Below, in pieces: positions 1 to 11,242 of a DNA stretch of 64,000 nt. Position numbers and translations under genes: made by a program. The stretch comes from Allium sativum (lineage: Eukaryota; Streptophyta; Magnoliopsida; Asparagales; Amaryllidaceae), in assembly GCA_030737875.1 (NCBI GenBank), contig CM060912.1, positions 261,998,231 to 262,062,230 on the forward strand, in the 5' to 3' direction. Every line of letters begins with the position of its first letter. Positions within the stretch are counted from its first letter, which is position 1. The notes below the pieces were generated by a model. The model saw nothing but the letters and a program-made list of their open reading frames with translations. It searched no databases and had not been told where the DNA came from.

Positions 1-931
1 CATTCTTAAAATGCCCCACTTGGCCATAGTTGAAGCACTTCTTTTCCCCTGGCTTTGCTCGACACTCTTTGGCATAGTGACCCTTCTTGCCACAGCTATA
101 ACACTCAATATCTTTCTTATTCTACTTTTTCTGACCCTCCTTGGTCTGGTTCTGTTTCCTCTTATTCTGGGAATTATTCTTGCCTCCACCACTTGCATGT
201 GGCTTTGGCTCCTCTATAGATGTAATAGCAACCTCGGTCTTCGACTTAGGATAAAGGCTCTCAGATCTCAATGCATTTCCCATAATAGATTCGAAAGTCT
301 AATCGATATGGTTAATGAGTCTCTCCCTCAAGTACCCATCTAGGCCATTTATGAACTTCTCGTTCTTCTTCTCGACCGTATCGATAAGGGACAATCCATA
401 TTTCGATAAGGTATCGAATTCAACAATATACTCTGAGACTGCCCTACCATTCTGCTTAAGCTCCAAAAATTTCCTTAACAAGTAATTTTTGAGCAGTTGG
501 AATAAACTTATCACTGAAACGAGTCTTAAACTGATTCCAAGTAACTTGATCCTCGAGAGTAGCTGCTTTAATAGCATTCCACCAATTCATAGCCCGTCCT
601 TGAAGCTGATGGGATGCTAGCTTTCTCTTCATTACATCTTCAATCCCCAAATCCTCAAAGATGCGCTCACAATATCAAGCCAATCTTGAACTTTCTTAGC
701 CGACTCCGTTCCGTGGAACGACTTCCCACCATGACTAGTATAATCCTTGTAGAGCTTAGCAAAATCTGCTCTAGGCGCCTGCACTACTGCACCACCACCG
801 TTAGTAGCATTAGGAACTACTCTCTGAGCATCCCTAAGACTCTTTCGCATGAAGGTAGTTAACATCATCCTCATATCAGGGACATTCCCATTATTTGTCC
901 CTGAACCCGTACTCCTCGTATTTCGGCTCAT
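1..931 (-). pseudogene. gag: F1 Ty3/gypsy gag, unit A copy (broken, runs off the window edge)
   Basis: Capsid/nucleocapsid protein gene of the F1 retrotransposon. The likely start is the ATG at 929-931 (MSRNTRSTGSG), which is shared by all four F1 gag copies and lies about 200 bases downstream of the LTR. A central retrotransposon-gag motif is readable (LQGRAMNWWNAIKAAT, then FKTRFSDKFIP). Near the window edge there are two CCHC knuckles. The first is intact (CYSCGKKGHYAKEC). The second has its second Cys replaced by Tyr (CFNYGQVGH). The reading frame shifts near 650-690 and again near 480-490, so no full protein is made. This copy extends through the knuckles, whereas the unit B and C fragments stop near 12661 and 32923. 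Its 5' LTR is 1134-3376. F1 identity is firm from the matching copy at 46094-47029. Confidence 0.85.
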
Positions 932-1118
932 CGTCCAATCTGTAAAGAGGAAACGATTAACCATCTCATTAGTGGTGCCCGTGCAGTGCGACTTCATCCT
1001 TAGATATACTAATAGTATATATATAGTTTTTTGAAAACCAAAATATCACAAATACGCGCTCTCATATACGTGTACTATCTCTCCCTGATGTCTTTCCCTA
1101 GGTTAACTACGCAACCTA

Positions 1119-1131
1119 GGCTCTAATACCA
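1119..1131 (-). other. Primer binding site, F1 unit A
   Basis: On the minus strand this reads TGGTATTAGAGCC, complementary to the 3' end of initiator-Met tRNA with one mismatch (TGGTATCAGAGC expected). It sits two bases inside the LTR edge at 1134 and fixes the minus-strand orientation of the gag at 1-931. Confidence 0.75.
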
Positions 1132-1133
1132 AG

Positions 1134-3376
1134 TGTGACGGCCCGCCCCGATCCAACCGACATTTCTTCGAAATGCGCTGTACAAATGCCCGACTAGCAC
1201 ATGACGGTCGTCAAAGGAAAAGGGTTTGAAACTATGAATCGCCAAAGAACCTGTAGTATATCTCACAGCGCATGGAATAAAATATAATAATAACATAACT
1301 TGACATAAAACAGGGGAGACAGTGCATAAGCTGAAAACTAAACCATGTCCATCAGAGTAGCAGAATCCAAAATACAGCTTATGATATAAACCATTATTAC
1401 AACTTCAAAATACTGTCCCTAAAAAGGAAATAGAAAAGGTACACCACTAATGCCCAAAGTAGTGGCCAGCAACAACACAGTGAGAATATATGTAAATAGA
1501 ACGTGGAAGCCTCGTGTTTGTCTTCGGACAGCTACTCGTGCATAACCACCTAACCTGTCTCTAGTTTACTCGTTTAGGATTACCCAGAGTAATAAGAAGA
1601 GACATAAAACTTTGAGTCAAACAAAAGTCTGGTATGAGCAATAACAAAAAGTAAAACAATAACAGGTATAAATAATCATAACTGATCCTTGACCTGCAAC
1701 CAAAGAATTAGTACAAGAAGACGTGCAGTACTCTAACGTAATACCAACATAAAGTGTAAAATGGGAGTGTGCAAGTTGTGGTGATAGAAAACATCAAACA
1801 CAACAATCATCCTCATATCTCCCACTCGGTGCATAAAACATACGATATCCACCGCTTTGATCACCAAATCTATTGGGGCCATGACGACAACTCCGTACAA
1901 CTATTGCTATGACCATACTTCCCTGGTCTATAGTCAATAACCCTACCCAGTCCACACATCCCTGGATCTAGGTTAAGGGCCAACCAGACCATACTTCCCT
2001 GGCTCTGGTTCGTCTACATGCCCCCGCTCTTCAACGGTGAACCAAAATTATAGATATCGATAACCCCTATGCACACGTCCCGTAGCAAAGTACAACTCTA
2101 GATGTTAACTCGTTGGTTCCCATCTGGATCCTGAGTGATAACTTCTCATTTAGACTACCATTACATCTCGGGTTTTAGTCGGTTTGAAGTTAATCCTCAG
2201 AAGAGTTCATGATCGTCGTCGCATGGTAGAAACTCCAATCTGGTTCGGTTCATGACCCTCCCCTAGTGGCGGTTCGTGACCCTCTCCTGGTGGCGGTTCG
2301 TGACCATCATTTTGGGCGGTTCGTGACCCCATGGGCAGTTCGTGACCCCTACCCCCTTCAGGAACCGAATTTCTGCAGTTTTTCCTACGAGCAAATTTCG
2401 CCAAACGATGGCGTTTTCAACCATTCTAACCTTCCTACGACATCACAAAACATACTAAACAGCAGTAACAACATATAGAACCAATCAAAAACATTAAAAC
2501 ATCATTCACATGAAATATTTTGGATCAAACATACCCAAAAAACATGATTTTCCCCTTAATCCCCTTAACCATGTTTTAACTATAGGATTATCAAATTTAA
2601 TCCAAATTTTCACCAGTGACATAAAATGATATTTAAGAATTTCTACATATATTTCCAGATTTTTATGATGCATAATTTTGCTAATTATCACTAATTACCC
2701 CTAATTAGTCGAAATTAGTGAATAAATGTGCAAACCACTCACCGTAGCTACAAATGAAATCTTTGATCTGAAACTTTACTGTTATGGCATGAATTCCAAT
2801 GTATAGCAGCAGCTTTATCTCTGACTTGATGCTAATTTCTCTTAATTTGGTGTAGTTTTGGTGAATTAGTGGTTAAAAAGCGATTAGAATGAGATTTGGG
2901 AGATGGAGGTCATTGCTAGGGGTAGAGAAATGTTAGTGGCGGCTAGAAAAATGAAAAAGAATCATTCTCTAACTCATTTCAGCCCTCCCATAACCCTAAT
3001 CCTGAAATGGGTTATGGGCCCAGCTGTTAATAACATGGTTAAGCCCAATTAGGCTGTTTTTCATTTTCCAAACCATATTTCAGCCATATCTCCCAAACGG
3101 TAAGTCCGTTTGATTAATGTGACCACTCTACGGAAAGGTAAACCAACATTTGAATCTAGTGGAAGGGGTTTCAGGTCAAAACTCCTTACCAATCAAAAGT
3201 TATAGGCGAAACACGATTCGCTAGAAGTAAAACGGTCATTTAAAATTCGGCAAAAATCATGAATATGGGAAATGACTCCAATAGTCGTTTCCCAAAGTTA
3301 CATGACCATACGACTTCGAATGAAAATAAAATAAATATTATACGATCCTCCAATACATAAAATGCGGGTTGTTACA
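1134..3376 (-). repeat. F1 LTR, unit A (single LTR shared by gag and pol)
   Basis: A 2243-bp LTR. In plus orientation it begins TGTGACGGCCCGCCCC and ends GTTGTTACA. On the element strand it therefore starts TGTAACAACCCGC and ends CACA. It aligns end to end with LTRs at 13429-15696, 33653-35885 and 47242-49539. It has the gag plus primer site on its left (so it acts as a 5' LTR) and the polypurine tract plus integrase end on its right (so it acts as a 3' LTR). That is the geometry of two tandem elements sharing one LTR. It holds a short tandem array at 2238-2360. No open frame in it is credible as a gene. Confidence 0.9.
2238..2360. repeat. Short tandem array inside F1 LTR (about 5 units)
   Basis: Units of about 19-24 bp built on the core GGTTCGTGACC, followed by a variable spacer. 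The same array is present in the other three F1 LTRs with different unit numbers (14538-14662, 34762-34864, 48345-48513). Confidence 0.8.
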
Positions 3377-3538
3377 CTCTCCCCCCTCCCCTTAAGAAAT
3401 TTCACCCCCGAAATTCCTTAAGTAAGAAAACAACCGTGAGTCCCGCATGCCTATTAACCATTTGCAACAATCAAACATACATAATAAACACAACAAGCCT
3501 ATCATGGAATGCAAATTAACTATATCGCGAGTAAAATC
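3377..3538 (-). other. F1 polypurine tract and 3' untranslated region, unit A
   Basis: Directly inside the LTR, the minus strand reads a purine run (AAGGGGAGGGGGGAGAG, 3377-3393) preceded by a GGGGGTGAAATT segment. This is the usual plus-strand primer position. The rest up to the integrase stop at 3539 is non-coding. Confidence 0.65.
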
Positions 3539-4918
3539 TTACCAGGTAAAGAGTTCTGGATATGACTTTCTTATGCTTTCCTCGGTTTCCCAAGTACAGT
3601 CGTTCTCATTATCTCCCCACTGGATCTTAACCAGTCTCACCATCTTCCTCCGAAGTTGCTTCGTATCATGTCTGACAATACGAATCAGTTTGCAGTTCCC
3701 AATTGCCTCGGGTTCAACTTCGATATCATCCAACTGATCTGGTGAAATAGTCATATCAGAATCGTGCAAGAATTTCCTTAATTGGGAAACATGAAATACG
3801 TTGTGCACTCCTGCCATCTTGTCTGGTAACCCAACTTTATAAGCTAAATTCCCAACTTGTTCGAGAACTGGGAATGGACCAACAAACCTTGGTGCCAACT
3901 TACCTCTCCTGCCAAAACGAATCACACTTTTCAATGGAGAAATCTGGATGAATACCAAGTCGCCAATGGAGAATTTCAAATCTCTTCGTCTTTTATCTGC
4001 ATAACTCTTCTGCCTATCTTGGGCAGCCTTCATTCGCTGTTGAATAACTTTGATCTTGTCTGAAGTTTCTCTTATTACATCTGGCCCAAGCACAAATTTC
4101 TCACCCGTTTCTAACTAACATGATGGTGAGTTGCACGGTCTTCCGTACAAAGCTTCAAATGGATCCATACCATTAATAGACTGATAACTATTGTTATATG
4201 CGAATTCAACTAGATGTAAATGGTCATCCCATGATCCTCCAAAGTCCAATATACAAGCCCTTAAGAGATTCTCTAATACACGATTCACTCTCTATGTTTG
4301 ACCGTCAGTTTGAGGATGGTACGCGGTACTGAGATGTAATTCGGATCCTAAAGTCTCTTGTAAGCTTTTCTAAAACCCACTAGTAAATAATGGATCACGG
4401 TCACTCGCAATACCTTTAGGTACTCCATGAAATCTCAATACCCACTTCATATGCAGTTTTGCTAACTTAGCTGCCGTTCTATTCGACTTGACCGGTATAA
4501 ACCTTGCACTTTTGGTCAATCAATCCACAATCATCCAAATGCAATCATGACCTGATCTAGTTCTTGGTAAACCATCGATGAAATCTATTGAGACTTGTTC
4601 CCATTTCCATTCGCGAATTTCGTTGGATGGTAACAAACCACTAGGATTCTTTTGCTCGGCTTTAACTAACTGGAAATTCATGCACTTAGATATAAACTTC
4701 CCAACATCTCTCTTCATCCATTCCCATTAATAGGTCTGCTTCTTGTCTCGATACATTTTATTACCACCGGGATGTATAGTCAGTTTTTAGCGATGACACT
4801 CTCTAAGCAGTTCATCTCTCAATCCATTAACATTGGGTACAACTAGTCTCCAATTATTTCGAAGCCACCTTATCAATCAAGTCCATACTTGTTCATTTCC
4901 TCACCATCGATACTCATC
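3539..4918 (-). pseudogene. pol: F1 integrase with C-terminal chromodomain, unit A (broken)
   Basis: Integrase end of the F1 polyprotein. Readable parts, from its N-terminal side (high coordinates): the HHCC/core region with FIDGLPRTRSGHDCIW (4520-4717); the region of the third catalytic residue, heavily damaged; the GPY-type region KLAPRFVGPFPVLEQVGNLAYKV; and a C-terminal chromodomain-like tail, VRLVKIQWGDNENDCTWETE, ending YPELFTW at the stop 3539-3541. Stops and frame changes lie near 4094-4130, 4290 and 4500-4720, so it is not functional. Chromodomain gypsy integrases bind chromatin marks and bias integration. The tail here fits the Tekay/Del clade (inference from motif layout). The same C-terminus is seen at 15839 and 36045. 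Confidence 0.85.
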
Positions 4919-6264
4919 TCTACTTTGGAGATGATTTCAATAGGTTAGGGTCGTTCCTTTGACAGGAACCAATCCGCTCAATCAAAGTCGGCCTGATCAT
5001 CAAACTTGCTAACTTCTCTAGATCTAGTTCACACTTAGGTCTGAAGTCATGTCCTGCGATATATTCTGGTTGCTTCCGTTCAAGAAACATAGCCCCCAAA
5101 ATGGCATGTCTCCTATTCAACACATCAACTACTGCATTGCCCTTCCCGGGTGTGTATGTGATATTGAAATCATACGAAGCCAAGAAATCTAACCATCTTT
5201 ACTGACGAAGATTTAAATTCTTTTGAGAGAAAAGATACTTTAATGACTTATGATCGGTAAAAAACTCGAATCTTTCTTCCAAGAGGTAATGTCTCCACAT
5301 CCTCAACGCGAACACGATCGCTTCCAATTTCAAATCATGAGTACGATATCTTTTCTCATGTGGTTTCAGTTGCCGACTAGCATAAGCTACAATCCTACCT
5401 CCTTGCATCAGTATAGCTCCTAGTCCGGTACCACATGCATTCGTGTATACCGTCATCTCTTCATTTCCTTTAGGAATAACTAACACTATTGCGCATGTTA
5501 ACTTCTCGTTTAGACTCTTAATTGCTTTCTCTCACCTTTCGTCCCAAACAAAAGCTTGATTCTCTTGGTCAACTGAGTTAACGGTGCCGCTATCTTGGAA
5601 AAGTCTTGGATATACTTACGAAAGTATCCAGCTAACCCTAAGAAACTTCTCACGTCCATTGCATTCTTGGGCGTAGACCAATCTTGTACTATAGCCACCT
5701 TCGTAGGATCCACTGCAATACCATTCTCTAAAACAACATGGCCCAGGAATCTCACTTCCCTCCTCTAGAAGTGACACTTAGAAAATTTTGCTTTCAGTCG
5801 GTGTTTCTTCAACACCTCCATCACTGTCCTCAAATGTTCCTTGTGTTCTTCCTATGTCCTTGAGTAAACCAAGATATCGTCCATGAACACAAGAACAAAC
5901 TTGTTTAATTGATCCCTGAATACCCCATTCATGAGATCCACAAAATATGTTGGTGCATTGGTCAACCCGAATGGCATGACCAACCACTCATAAAATCCAG
6001 ACGACGTTCGAAATGCTGTTTTAGATATACTCTCAGCTGCTACTATGAGTTGATGAAAACTTATCGCAAGATCCAACTGGAAGAACACTCTTGCTCCATT
6101 TAACTGATCAAGCAAATCATCTATCCATGGAAGATGATACTTATTCTTCCTAGTCACCTTGTTCAACTCGCGGTAGTCTACACATAAGCGAAGGGAACCA
6201 TCGACGTTAGTGGCAAATACAACTGGTGCTCCTCACTCGGAAACACTCCTTCGAGTAAATCCAT
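4919..6264 (-). pseudogene. pol: F1 reverse transcriptase and RNase H, unit A (truncated, broken)
   Basis: RT/RNase H portion of F1 pol. The RT part carries [29 protein letters not shown] and the catalytic [10 protein letters not shown] (5852-6166). The connection region has FLGLAGYFRKYIQDFSKIAA (5510-5755). RNase H has [16 protein letters not shown], where the first catalytic Asp of the usual YTDACG is Asn, then [11 protein letters not shown] and [15 protein letters not shown]. Frames change near 5190, 5495, 5765 and 5850. The copy is cut off at about 6264, within the RT N-terminal motif (RRS.SEW), and is joined to unrelated DNA. Protease and the rest of gag are missing. The identical breakpoint recurs in unit B near 18564. 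Confidence 0.85.
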
Positions 6265-9200
6265 CAACAGTTATGAACATTCCACAAAAGAATATTAACA
6301 ATGAATATGAAACCTCTTGCACAGAACAATATTGATATTATTCTGATGAATATGAAGCCTTGTACATACAACAATATGTGCATGAGAAAAAGTATTTCAA
6401 CATAGTGGAAGAACCGAGCTGATTCACAAACAACTACACTTACAGAACTAATGAATAAACACATTATTACACACGTACTTTTCATTTTAGAAAAAAACAT
6501 GAAGTTTATTTAAGTATTCATTTGTATGCGGACTCTTTATATAACCATATCAAAAAATAAAATCAAGAATTAACGAAATTGGATGTAATCCACTTCTAAT
6601 ATTATCTTTAGTACTAAGAAAACATAAGTTGTGAAGTAGACAACATTAAAAAAGTGTAAATTTATGCTATCTCTAGAACCTTCAACAGAATTGACACTTT
6701 CTATCAGAATATAATTTGAACAATGTATAATGATATGCTTACTCCTGTAGTATTAAACTAGTTGCTTCAAACTTCAACAACTAATTTGCTAGGCAACGAT
6801 GACGCTTTGGAGAATCCGTTGTACCAAGATTATCGGCCTTATACAAAAGTTTTCTTTTTTAGTGATTTCTACAAGACGCATCAAACGAAAACCAAAAATA
6901 AATTTGTTAAAACAATCTTAGCAACATACCTACCATATGAAACATACCTATTATCTAGTCTTGGTAGCAAATGTAATTGGGCATTAGGTTCTTTCACAAC
7001 TGTTTTGCTTGCTGCAAATATACTAAAACAAAATATAAATGGTTAAAACTAGACAACAAAACTGTAGTAACATAAATACCAGCTCCAATTTGTAGCAAAT
7101 GTAAATTACCAGGTTTTGCAAATAGAAGTGTCAAGAATCACTAATCTGATAATACAAAATAATGAAGTGGCATAGACGAACAAAGATGCAAATGTTGTTT
7201 GTATTTTATCTGCTGACTTAGCCACTATAAATTTTCAATATGAGAATGAATGTGAGAATCTATAGACTTTCCTATGCTTATCATAAAAGCAAGAGATTCA
7301 ATTATCCTTTCATGTTTTGTGATTGTGATCAGGATTCTAGTCAGTTGCTATATACCCCTAAGGACTAGCTCATTTTTTTTAGGGTCAGTTAACATGTTTA
7401 TGCTAAAGAATTAGCCTTTTGGTTACATAAAACATGGCATTTTGCCTTCCTATAAGACAAGAAATTAGTTAGTGGTCATCTGTTTACTTAAGTATTTGTA
7501 TTTCCTATCTTTCTTCATTAAGCGATATAATAATGCACTACTTCTTTTTACTATCTGGTCAAAAAACAGGGAAACTAGTTGAATGTGCAAGGGTTGAATA
7601 CAAAGCATGTTATGTGCAAGTCAAATAGTGTCTGATTTAGCTAAATATATAAAAATTGAGTGCAATACCTTCTCAAGGGAAGGGATCGCATCTTTGAAAT
7701 CAAGCACAATAAAAGCAAGTGCAGCAGTTATAGTAGTCCATGACATATCCAAACACATAGTGCCTTCCCACCTTGACTTTTATAAGAAAACAGTTCTCCC
7801 AAATATTTTAACATATCAGCACGCTCAAGCAGGGCCAGTCTTAGTTGTTTTGTTACCTAACCCCAATTGCAAAATCAAGGCCCTCATATAAAAACTAAAG
7901 TTATCACTAATAAATAAATTATCAAAAGAAGTTATGTTGTTTATAAATAGCAAAGAGAGGATCTAACAATAATTCAAGTCATATAGCAAAATTCATTATA
8001 ATTGCTTACAAACATTTTTCTTGCCTTCCGACTTGCGAAATTACAAATGATATTTTCATATTCAAGTTCATTAACCTGCCAAACTATTCTACCGTTCTTA
8101 TAACATGGCGCAAATGAATGTGACTTTATCAGTGGTGGCTTTACATTAAATTTTACCCGATTTTCACTATGGATGGGATGGATAAAATGGTAGAGCAATT
8201 TTGATACAAACAAGGTGAGAACATTAGTTATAAAGAGTGTGAATGATGAAGAACCAGTTTAAAAGAATGCGCTTCAATGTCTAAAGGATGCAAAACGAAT
8301 AAAAATGCAGATTGATAAGCTCTCATATACGTTTTTAGCTTTTGCATAGGTGTTTGGTATATGCAATCTATAACATTATCTGTCATTTTTTAATGATCCA
8401 TTTGTACTGAAGACGTGTAATAATTCTTTTAATTGTTTAAGTGCATCACCAAATTTTGTATGTTTGAGCTAAAGATAAAGAGCTGAACATGACTTTAGAA
8501 TGCAATTGTGGTGGATAAAAGTGAAAGAAATACGTGGAAAATTTTGTTTGCCAATAAAATAAACCCATTTAACAATTATTTGTTGCATTTGCCACAATAA
8601 CAATTAAAATCACGAATTATCCCAGAATAAATAAGAAATAACCGTCCCATGGATATTGTTGACATGGTACGGCAACAAAATTATACATCAAAAAGATAAT
8701 AAACTGAATTTATCCAATGTGTTGCTCTCACCTTCTAAAATTTATTAGATTTGATGAGGTCTGCTATGTGCTAAAATGTCGAAACTCAAAAATCCATTAA
8801 CATTACAACAACGAAAATCGCAAAATGACAAAGAAATCTAAAATCTAAATCAAATAATTCATGTTTACTATCATTTTTATTAAAATCAACATGACACTCA
8901 CAGTTTTGAAACATTCAAATATTCTGAAAGTCATCCTATAATTAAGACGCCAAATCAAAATTTTATGAATTCAAACAAACAAAACCAAAATCATACCCAT
9001 TTGGAATGTAATACCGACCTAAACAATCAATTGTTGCAGCACGTCCGAAATTTGATTCGGTTTCAATTGTCCTATATGATTGAGTCCCTGCTATTGTATG
9101 ATCGTCACCACCAGAAGTTGTAGCGTCATAGTATCGCTGTCGTTCTAGACATTGTTTTGGGATCTATTGTTTAAGGGATTCCGCGTCCGTCATTTCTTTC

Positions 9201-9300
9201 CCGTCATGCGGTGTAGATTAAGATGCCAGTGAGTGATGCCCTAGATTTTGAAGAGGCACAAAGCGGATGCTTTACCTGCTTCACCAAAAAGTCGGGCATA
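6265..9300. other. Unclassified flank of unit A
   Basis: About 3 kb of AT-rich DNA between the truncated F1 pol and the CACTA end. I recognise no protein family in any frame. Open stretches of 60-94 codons (for example 6762-7046 and 7607-7891 plus, 7974-8213 minus) have no known motif, and the last is only partly preserved in unit B. The part from 7760 on is present again from 28019. The first 68 bases recur at 18565-18632. The middle part (6333-7759) has no second copy in this window. It could be interior of the CACTA element or host intergenic DNA. Confidence 0.5.
7760..7764. other. Empty target site matching F2 insertion in unit B
   Basis: GTGCC in an uninterrupted context (ACACATAGTGCCTTCCCACC). 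In unit B the same downstream sequence resumes as GTGCCTTCCGAAC at 28019, directly after the F2 LTR end. GTGCC is therefore the likely 5-bp target site, and unit A shows the pre-insertion state. Confidence 0.7.
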
Positions 9301-9674
9301 CGCCCTAGATTTCTAAGACCTTTTCCTCTTCCTGACATTTTGGACCCTAGAAATTGATTTGGGGATTTACTTGGAATTTGATTGCTCTGCGATTGACGAT
9401 GGGTTCTCTCTTGGTTCGGTTCAGAACTTATGCGGTAGCAATCCGTGTGCTAAGTACTGAGATGTTGTACACCGTATGATATTTAATTTTGGATGTTACG
9501 ATGAAATGGCTCCTTTTTTCCATGGATTGATAACTAATCTTGGATGGTGCTTTCTCCGTCAGCACGTTTACATCAATATTTTGCTAGGTTTAAACTTTTA
9601 AACCATATTAAATGCTACTTTTCTTAATACTTATTACATATTATTTTATTATTAATTATTATTAAACATTATTA

Positions 9675-9715
9675 TTAGTAATTAAATATTAATATTATTA
9701 ATATTTAATTACTAA
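9675..9715. repeat. 41-bp near-perfect AT palindrome
   Basis: Two 20-base arms (9675-9694 and 9696-9715) are reverse complements separated by one base, inside a very AT-rich stretch (about 9600-10120). The unit B copy near 29935-29975 keeps most of the arms with a change at the centre. Confidence 0.7.
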
Positions 9716-10129
9716 ATATTATAATTAAAATTAGCATATATTTAATTGTACTTTATCTTTGTCACAATTTATAGAAAATTCTAAAATTAGAATATAAAGT
9801 ATTATACAATTTAAATTAAACTATTAAATGAACTTTTTCAATATTTTAAAGTTTAGAAATTTTGGTTATTTCGTGTCAAACAATAATTGGTTTTATATAC
9901 TTTATGATTTATTTCAAATTTATTCAAGATGATTTCAAATTTTTAATTTTTTTGAAATATTAAATATAATTATCAACTATAATTATAAAATATAAGTATC
10001 AACTATAATTATCAATTGTAATTATTAAATACAATTATATAAAATTAATTATTTAATACTAGATACCATTTCATAAGTATTAAACTTTATTATTAATTAT
10101 TATAATAAACTGATATTTTCATCTCTTGC

Positions 10130-10411
10130 AAATTTGTTGGAATTCTGCTGCAAAATAGCGTCAATAAATATTCGTCGGTACTCTACCTGTATTTGCAGCG
10201 GAAAATAGCGATAGAAATTTTCTATCGGTAATTTGACGCAATTTGCAACGGAATAGTGAGGGATGACAGAAGACGACGGTAATTAATAAAAGAAAAAAGT
10301 CTGAAAATACAAAAAACTATCCCTTGTAAATCACATGGAAATCCGTCGCAAATTAGCGGCAGAAATTCCCGCTTTTAATTTTTGACGCTAAATCAGTGTT
10401 TTCTTGTAGTG
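10130..10411 (-). mobile_element. CACTA transposon terminus, unit A (single end only)
   Basis: The minus strand reads CACTACAAGAAAACACTGA inward from 10411, which is the typical plant En/Spm (CACTA) terminal inverted repeat. Inside it are subterminal short motifs in both orientations, variants of GCGACGGA, CCGTTGCAAATT and GCGGAAAATAGCG (10150-10380), as expected for transposase binding sites. Bases 10412-10414 (ACC) would be the 3-bp duplication. No matching left end (CACTACAAG on the plus strand) and no TNPA/TNPD-like coding were seen, so the element is truncated or its other end was lost. Confidence 0.7.
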
Positions 10412-11242
10412 ACCCCAACAACTACGCATACCCTAATTTTTGGTCAAAAATGTCTTGCGTGGTCAACGAACCAAGTGACGCTGCCATTATAAGACCAAAA
10501 ACCCAGAAATTTCAATCTTCTCCCCATATTTTCCTCTAATCTGTTCGTCTATATACAAAGTCACCAACTACAAAATGATTTAGCTCGTCGTGAGCAATAT
10601 ATTGGTTGGTTATGATCGAATTCGACTTAATTGAGTGGCTGGGATTGAGCTCGAGGTGGCTAGCGGTTTTGGAGTTGTTGGAGATGGACGGCGACGACTG
10701 AAGGGTCGCGGGTTGGAGCGAACATTGGCGGCGGTGAGGAGTATCAGCTGGTGGTGCCGGATCATGGTCAGATCGACCCTAGGCAGCGTGGTGCTCAAGT
10801 TTTGGAAGCGTGCAGTTGTATTTGTTGAAGGCTGGAAAATAAAGAATGAAGAAATATAAAGACGAGGGTTTGTATTTGCTTGTACTCCCATTTACGCGTC
10901 AGCCTAGGTTTAAAGATGTATACATGCAAAAGGACAATGGGTACGGTTTGTATTTGTTAAGGAGCCTAGGGGTTGGAAACAGAAGGAAGGAAGCAACGGG
11001 GTTGAATTCTATTTGTGACTTTTGAAAGGGAGCGAAGGAGGTGCGTGGTAAACAAAGGATGGGGGAAAGGAGGTTCGAAATAGTGGTAGGAGTGAAGAAG
11101 TAGGGGAGCAGTCGAAGAAAGAAATAGAAAGGAAGTTGGGCACAAATTTGTTGATTGTTCAATGAACGAAGGCAAATGGTAATCGAAAATACTTGGTTTG
11201 TGACGTGGAAAAACAGGTTGGACTGGCAATCAAAAAGTTGGG
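10412..11242. other. Unclassified region between CACTA end and partial LTR, unit A
   Basis: Less AT-rich, low-complexity purine-rich DNA on the plus strand. Short frames on both strands (for example 10635-10859 plus, 74 codons) have no recognisable domain. The region repeats at 30673-31503 with about 9 differences in the 250 bases I compared (10610-10860), roughly 96% identity. Confidence 0.5.

Noticed and set aside
7826..7885. CAGGGCCAGTC...AAGGCCCT, reminiscent of hAT-type ends
   Set aside because: No reverse-complement partner and no 8-bp duplication were found on either side, so it is too weak to call.
9276..9338. Minus-strand ATG frame reading MSGRGKGLRNLG, resembling the start of histone H4, followed by GTAAAG
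   Set aside because: Similarity ends after seven residues. The unit B copy reads MLGRGKGL and meets a stop soon after, so there is no conservation as coding sequence.
10610..11229. Overlapping frames on both strands near the CACTA end, kept in both units (for example 10635-10859 and 30896-31120)
   Set aside because: Conservation is what a recent duplication gives for any DNA. No domain, splice pattern or codon signature supports a gene.
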